Assembly: GCA_015295985.1 (NCBI GenBank)
Contig: DVDX01000029.1
Coordinates: 1-49,330 of the forward strand
Length of the DNA: 49,330 nucleotides
From: Synechococcus sp. M44_DOE_062
GTDB lineage: Bacteria; Cyanobacteriota; Cyanobacteriia; Thermostichales; Thermostichaceae
Reading direction: 5' to 3'
The notes under the pieces are model-generated. The model saw only the letters and a list, made by a program, of their open reading frames with translations. It ran no database searches and was not told the DNA's origin. Shown here one piece after another: positions 47,112 through 49,330 of this stretch. Positions within the stretch are counted from its first letter, which is position 1. Every line of letters begins with the position of its first letter. Position numbers and translations under genes: made by a program.

Positions 47112-48920
47112 TCAGTGCAGAAAGTGACGTATGCCGGTGCAAACCATGGCAATACCGGCAGCGTTGGCAGCGGCAATGGAATCCGGATCCCGAATGCTCC
47201 CTCCCGGCTGAATGATGGCGCGGATCCCGGCTTGGGCAGCCCTCTCCACACTGTCGGCAAAGGGGAAAAAGCCATCACTGGCCAAAACGGCTCCTGCCGC
47301 CTGGGATCCCGCCTGCTTGAGGGCAATCTCCACTGCTCCCACCCGATTCATCTGTCCGGCTCCGATGCCAAGCGTCTGTCCCTGCTTGGCGACGACAATG
47401 GCATTGGATTTCACATGTTTGCAAACTATCCAGGCAAACTCCAGATCTGCCCATTCTGCCGGAGTGGGCTGGCGCTGGGTGACCACTTGCCAAGAGGGGG
47501 GGCTGTCGGTTCGCGTCGGTTCCGGGTCGCGACAGCGTTGCAGGGCAACAGGTGAGTCGGCGTCTTGCACCAGAAAACCCCCGGCCAAGGTGCGGATGGT
47601 TTGGTCAGGCCCCACACACAAATCTGGCAAGATTAAGACCCGCAAGTTCTTTTTGGCTGACAGTAGCTCAGCCGCCTCTGGGGTGCAATCGGGAGCCACT
47701 ACACACTCCAGAAAAGGCTCTACCAGCCGCCGGGCGGTCTCCCGATCCAAGGGTTGGTTGAGGGCAACGATGCCCCCAAAGGCCGAAACCGGATCGGCAG
47801 CCAGCGCAGCCTCCAAGGCAGCGGCCAGAGAGGGGCGCAGAGCCACCCCACAGGGGTTGTTGTGCTTGACCACCACACAACAAGAGGAGTGAGGACTTAG
47901 GAGTGAGGATCCTTCCTTCTCACTGCTCCATACTCTTTCCTCTCTTGAGATGAGCCGTGTCGCGTCAGCGTTGCAGAGCAATAAGGCTAACTCTGCCGCC
48001 AGGGCGCGGGCCGCCTCCAGATCCAGCAGGTTGTTGTAGCTCAGCTCTTTCCCCTGCAACTGTTTGGCCTTGTGCCAGCCGGGGGCAGACGGATCCGTTA
48101 CATACCAAGTGGCAGCTTGATGGGGATTTTCCCCATAGCGCAGGGTTCGCCAAGGGATCCCTTGCAGTTGAAACCCACCTGGTTGCGTCAGCGTTGTGGA
48201 GGAACAAGAGGAGTGAGAAGTGAGGAGTGAGGATGCTTCCTTCTCGCTACTCCCTCCTCTTTTCTCTCTTGAGGGGGGATCCGGACACAACTCTGGCCGG
48301 GCCAAGTAGCTGACGATGGCACGGTCGTAGGCCAGCACCTGCTCAAAGGCACGGCGAGCACACTGGAAGCGAAACTCCAGCCGCTCCGTTTCCCCATGGG
48401 CGCCAGAGAGCAGTTGCAAATACCGGGGGTATTGGCTGGGATCCGTCAGCACCGTAACGTGGGGATAATTTTTGGCTGCCGCCCGCGCCAAAGTGGGCCC
48501 GCCGATATCAATTTGCTCAAAAGCTGCCGCCAGAGATACCCCTGCTTGTGCCACCGTCTGCTCAAAGGGGTAGAAATTGACCACCACCAGGGAAATGGGA
48601 GGGATCCCCAGCGCCTCCAGATCTGCTTGGTCTTCACTGCGTTCCAGGCGGGCCAAAATGCCGGCGTGAATGCGGGGGTGCAGCGTTTTCACCCTTCCTC
48701 CCAGGATCTCCGGTGCGCCGGTATAGGCAGAGACAAGGGTGACTGGGATCCCAGCTTCTGAGAGCGCCTTGGCGGTTCCTCCACTGCTGAGCAGTTGAAA
48801 GCCATGATCCTGGACAAGGGCTTGGGCCAGTGGGATCAGTCCGGTTTTGTCGGACACGCTCAACAAAGCCAACGGTACAGAATCCTGGTTGCGACAGGGT
48901 TGCGGAGCAACAAGGGACAT
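47112..48920 (-). CDS. purH: Bifunctional AICAR transformylase / IMP cyclohydrolase with repeat insertions
   Basis: Catalyses the last two steps of de novo purine synthesis, from AICAR to IMP. IMP cyclohydrolase motifs lie at the start (LLSVSDKTGLIPLAQALV, SGGTAKALSEAG, GGRVKTLHPRIHAGIL) and transformylase motifs afterwards (RYGENPHQAA, KHNNPCG, AFGGIVALNQPLD, and the C-terminal FFPFADSVERAAQAGI). The family is usually 510-530 residues; this one has 602. The surplus is two insertions, near residues 212-246 and 311-349, each encoded by a copy of a palindromic element plus the 20-bp repeat. Both give nearly the same peptide: SREKRGGSSEKEASSLL and SREERVWSSEKEGSSLL, each followed by two residues and HSSC. 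The first 12 codons overlap another repeat. Catalytic motifs remain intact, so the protein is probably functional. Confidence 0.95.
   Translation of the reverse strand: MSLVAPQPCRNQDSVPLALLSVSDKTGLIPLAQALVQDHGFQLLSSGGTAKALSEAGIPVTLVSAYTGAPEILGGRVKTLHPRIHAGILARLERSEDQADLEALGIPPISLVVVNFYPFEQTVAQAGVSLAAAFEQIDIGGPTLARAAAKNYPHVTVLTDPSQYPRYLQLLSGAHGETERLEFRFQCARRAFEQVLAYDRAIVSYLARPELCPDPPSREKRGGSSEKEASSLLTSHSSCSSTTLTQPGGFQLQGIPWRTLRYGENPHQAATWYVTDPSAPGWHKAKQLQGKELSYNNLLDLEAARALAAELALLLCNADATRLISREERVWSSEKEGSSLLSPHSSCCVVVKHNNPCGVALRPSLAAALEAALAADPVSAFGGIVALNQPLDRETARRLVEPFLECVVAPDCTPEAAELLSAKKNLRVLILPDLCVGPDQTIRTLAGGFLVQDADSPVALQRCRDPEPTRTDSPPSWQVVTQRQPTPAEWADLEFAWIVCKHVKSNAIVVAKQGQTLGIGAGQMNRVGAVEIALKQAGSQAAGAVLASDGFFPFADSVERAAQAGIRAIIQPGGSIRDPDSIAAANAAGIAMVCTGIRHFLH
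47882..47981. repeat. Palindromic element plus 20-bp repeat inside purH (copy 2)
   Basis: The palindromic element (47882-47952, GAGGAGTGAG...CTCTCTTGAG arms) adjoins a copy of the 20-bp repeat, GCGTCAGCGTTGCAGAGCAA (47962-47981). Read on the minus strand it encodes CNADAT and then SREERVWSSEKEGSSLL. Flanking codons belong to conserved PurH sequence just before the KHNNPCG motif. Confidence 0.85.
48185..48276. repeat. Palindromic element plus 20-bp repeat inside purH (copy 1)
   Basis: A degenerate 20-bp repeat (GCGTCAGCGTTGTGGAGGAA, 48185-48204) is followed by the palindromic element (about 48207-48275). On the minus strand it is translated as SREKRGGSSEKEASSLL and following residues, ending in SSTTLTQ. 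It lies between the cyclohydrolase part and RYGENPHQ. It has the repeat on the opposite side of the palindrome compared with copy 2. Confidence 0.85.
48891..48912 (+). repeat. Interspersed repeat at the purH start
   Basis: GCGACAGGGTTGCGGAGCAAC matches the repeat consensus with three or four changes. Read on the minus strand it covers PurH codons 4-10 (VAPQPCR), right after the ATG at 48920. The conserved part of the protein starts only at about residue 18. Confidence 0.65.
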
Positions 48921-49015
48921 CGGACGGCGTTACCCAATGGAGATCAGAGGAAAAAGCTGGCCAGCGCTCTCACAGCATACCTTGAAAGCTGGATCCTCTT
49001 GTCCAGCCACTTGCT

Positions 49016-49330
49016 TCATATTGACACTCCCGCCGACTGAAGTCGGGGGATTCTAAGGCCTACGGCCCGCTGCCGCGATCGGAGCAGGTTGGCGGCGGCA
49101 TTAGCATCTGCATTCACCAGCCAGCCCTTCGCAGTTTGGTATAGCCCTCGCTTTACTCGCTTTCCAGAGGCTTGCCACCCGTCGGGTTTTTCACCGGAGT
49201 TGGGTAGCTCATCCCCATCCAAGAAACTCGCCTGCGAGCTGTACGCTTCATCCACCTCAAGGAAGGCAATGCCATAATGCGCTCTTTCAACCGCCCAGTC
49301 GGCACAGCAACAAAGTTCTGGTTGTTGATG
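49016..49330 (-). CDS. tnpB: TnpB, IS200/IS605-type RNA-guided nuclease, C-terminal part (truncated by window end)
   Basis: The last 105 codons of a gene that continues to the right of the window. It reads CCCADWAVERAHYGIAFLEV, then DEAYSSQASFLDGDELP, GWQASGKRVKRGLYQTAKGW and NADANAAANLLRS. This is the end of the RuvC-like domain of TnpB, with the conserved Asp of the NADANAA motif; the target-nucleic-acid zinc ribbon cysteines are absent, as in one known subgroup. TnpB proteins are RNA-guided DNA nucleases that help the transposon persist. The stop codon TGA lies at 49016-49018, five bases outside the terminal hairpin, so the reading frame runs across the element end. The full length, and whether tnpA is present, cannot be seen. 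Confidence 0.9.
   Translation of the reverse strand, partial: HQQPELCCCADWAVERAHYGIAFLEVDEAYSSQASFLDGDELPNSGEKPDGWQASGKRVKRGLYQTAKGWLVNADANAAANLLRSRQRAVGLRIPRLQSAGVSI
49019..49054. mobile_element. End hairpin of the IS200/IS605-type element
   Basis: TTGACACTCCCG followed by the stem CCGACT-GA-AGTCGG (49033-49046) and GGGATTCT is an imperfect palindrome at the 3' side of tnpB, in the position and style of the IS200/IS605 right end. In this family the right end also forms the 3' part of the omega-RNA. The element proper would extend rightward out of the window. The purH gene starts about 100 bp to the left. Confidence 0.75.

Overview
The window comes from a cyanobacterial chromosome. It holds genes seen only or mainly in cyanobacteria and plastids: psb27 (photosystem II assembly), a CpcS/CpeS bilin lyase, the MPBQ/MSBQ methyltransferase of plastoquinone and tocopherol synthesis, a cyAbrB regulator, a Tic22-like protein, a cyanobacterial-type RpoZ, and an NnrU/Z-ISO-like membrane protein. 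GC content is high and the palindrome GGGATCCC recurs several times per kilobase on both strands, inside and outside genes. It looks like this lineage's version of the cyanobacterial HIP1 repeat. This fits the hot-spring Synechococcus JA-3-3Ab / JA-2-3B'a group or a close relative; the assignment is inference from motif and gene content.

Layout. 0.1-5.3 kb: succinate-semialdehyde dehydrogenase, an S4 RNA-binding protein, a cupredoxin plus membrane protein pair, a Tat-exported ferritin-like protein, a WecG/TagA glycosyltransferase and ftsE. 5.3-9.1 kb: an apparent insertion that carries metE on the opposite strand, sits beside a decayed TnpB tail, and is bracketed by two copies of the ftsE 3' end. 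It splits ftsE from ftsX. 9.1-16.5 kb: ftsX, rpoZ, a frameshifted MscS-type channel, a Ca2+/H+ antiporter, a cyanobacterial hypothetical, coaBC and cyabrB. 16.7-24 kb: an Ig-like/CXXCH protein, a HerA-like ATPase, the MPBQ methyltransferase, glucokinase, a DUF3120-like membrane protein, a lipoprotein and ilvH. 24-32 kb: U32 peptidase/RlhA-like protein, Tic22, prmC, a degenerate histidine kinase, a YHS protein, psb27, NnrU/Z-ISO-like and a thioredoxin. 32-42 kb: hyuB, a small membrane protein, a PDZ protein, proline iminopeptidase, a GH57 hydrolase, an HNH nuclease, cpcS, a frameshifted hypB and a tandem AAA+ ATPase. 42-49.3 kb: glcD, a methyltransferase, an IS200/IS605 relic, rpmI-rplT, a solute-binding protein, purH, and the 3' end of a tnpB gene that runs off the window.

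Most genes are single housekeeping units or pairs rather than long operons. The unusual biology lies in small repeats. A 20-24 bp element (consensus GCGYCAGCGKTGCRGAGCAC) is scattered through intergenic DNA. It also sits inside reading frames: in the aldehyde dehydrogenase, at the start codons of glcD and purH, and together with a 70-bp palindromic element twice inside purH, where both copies are translated in the same frame into the same peptide. This resembles the Rickettsia palindromic elements that insert into genes, and is the most interesting observation here.
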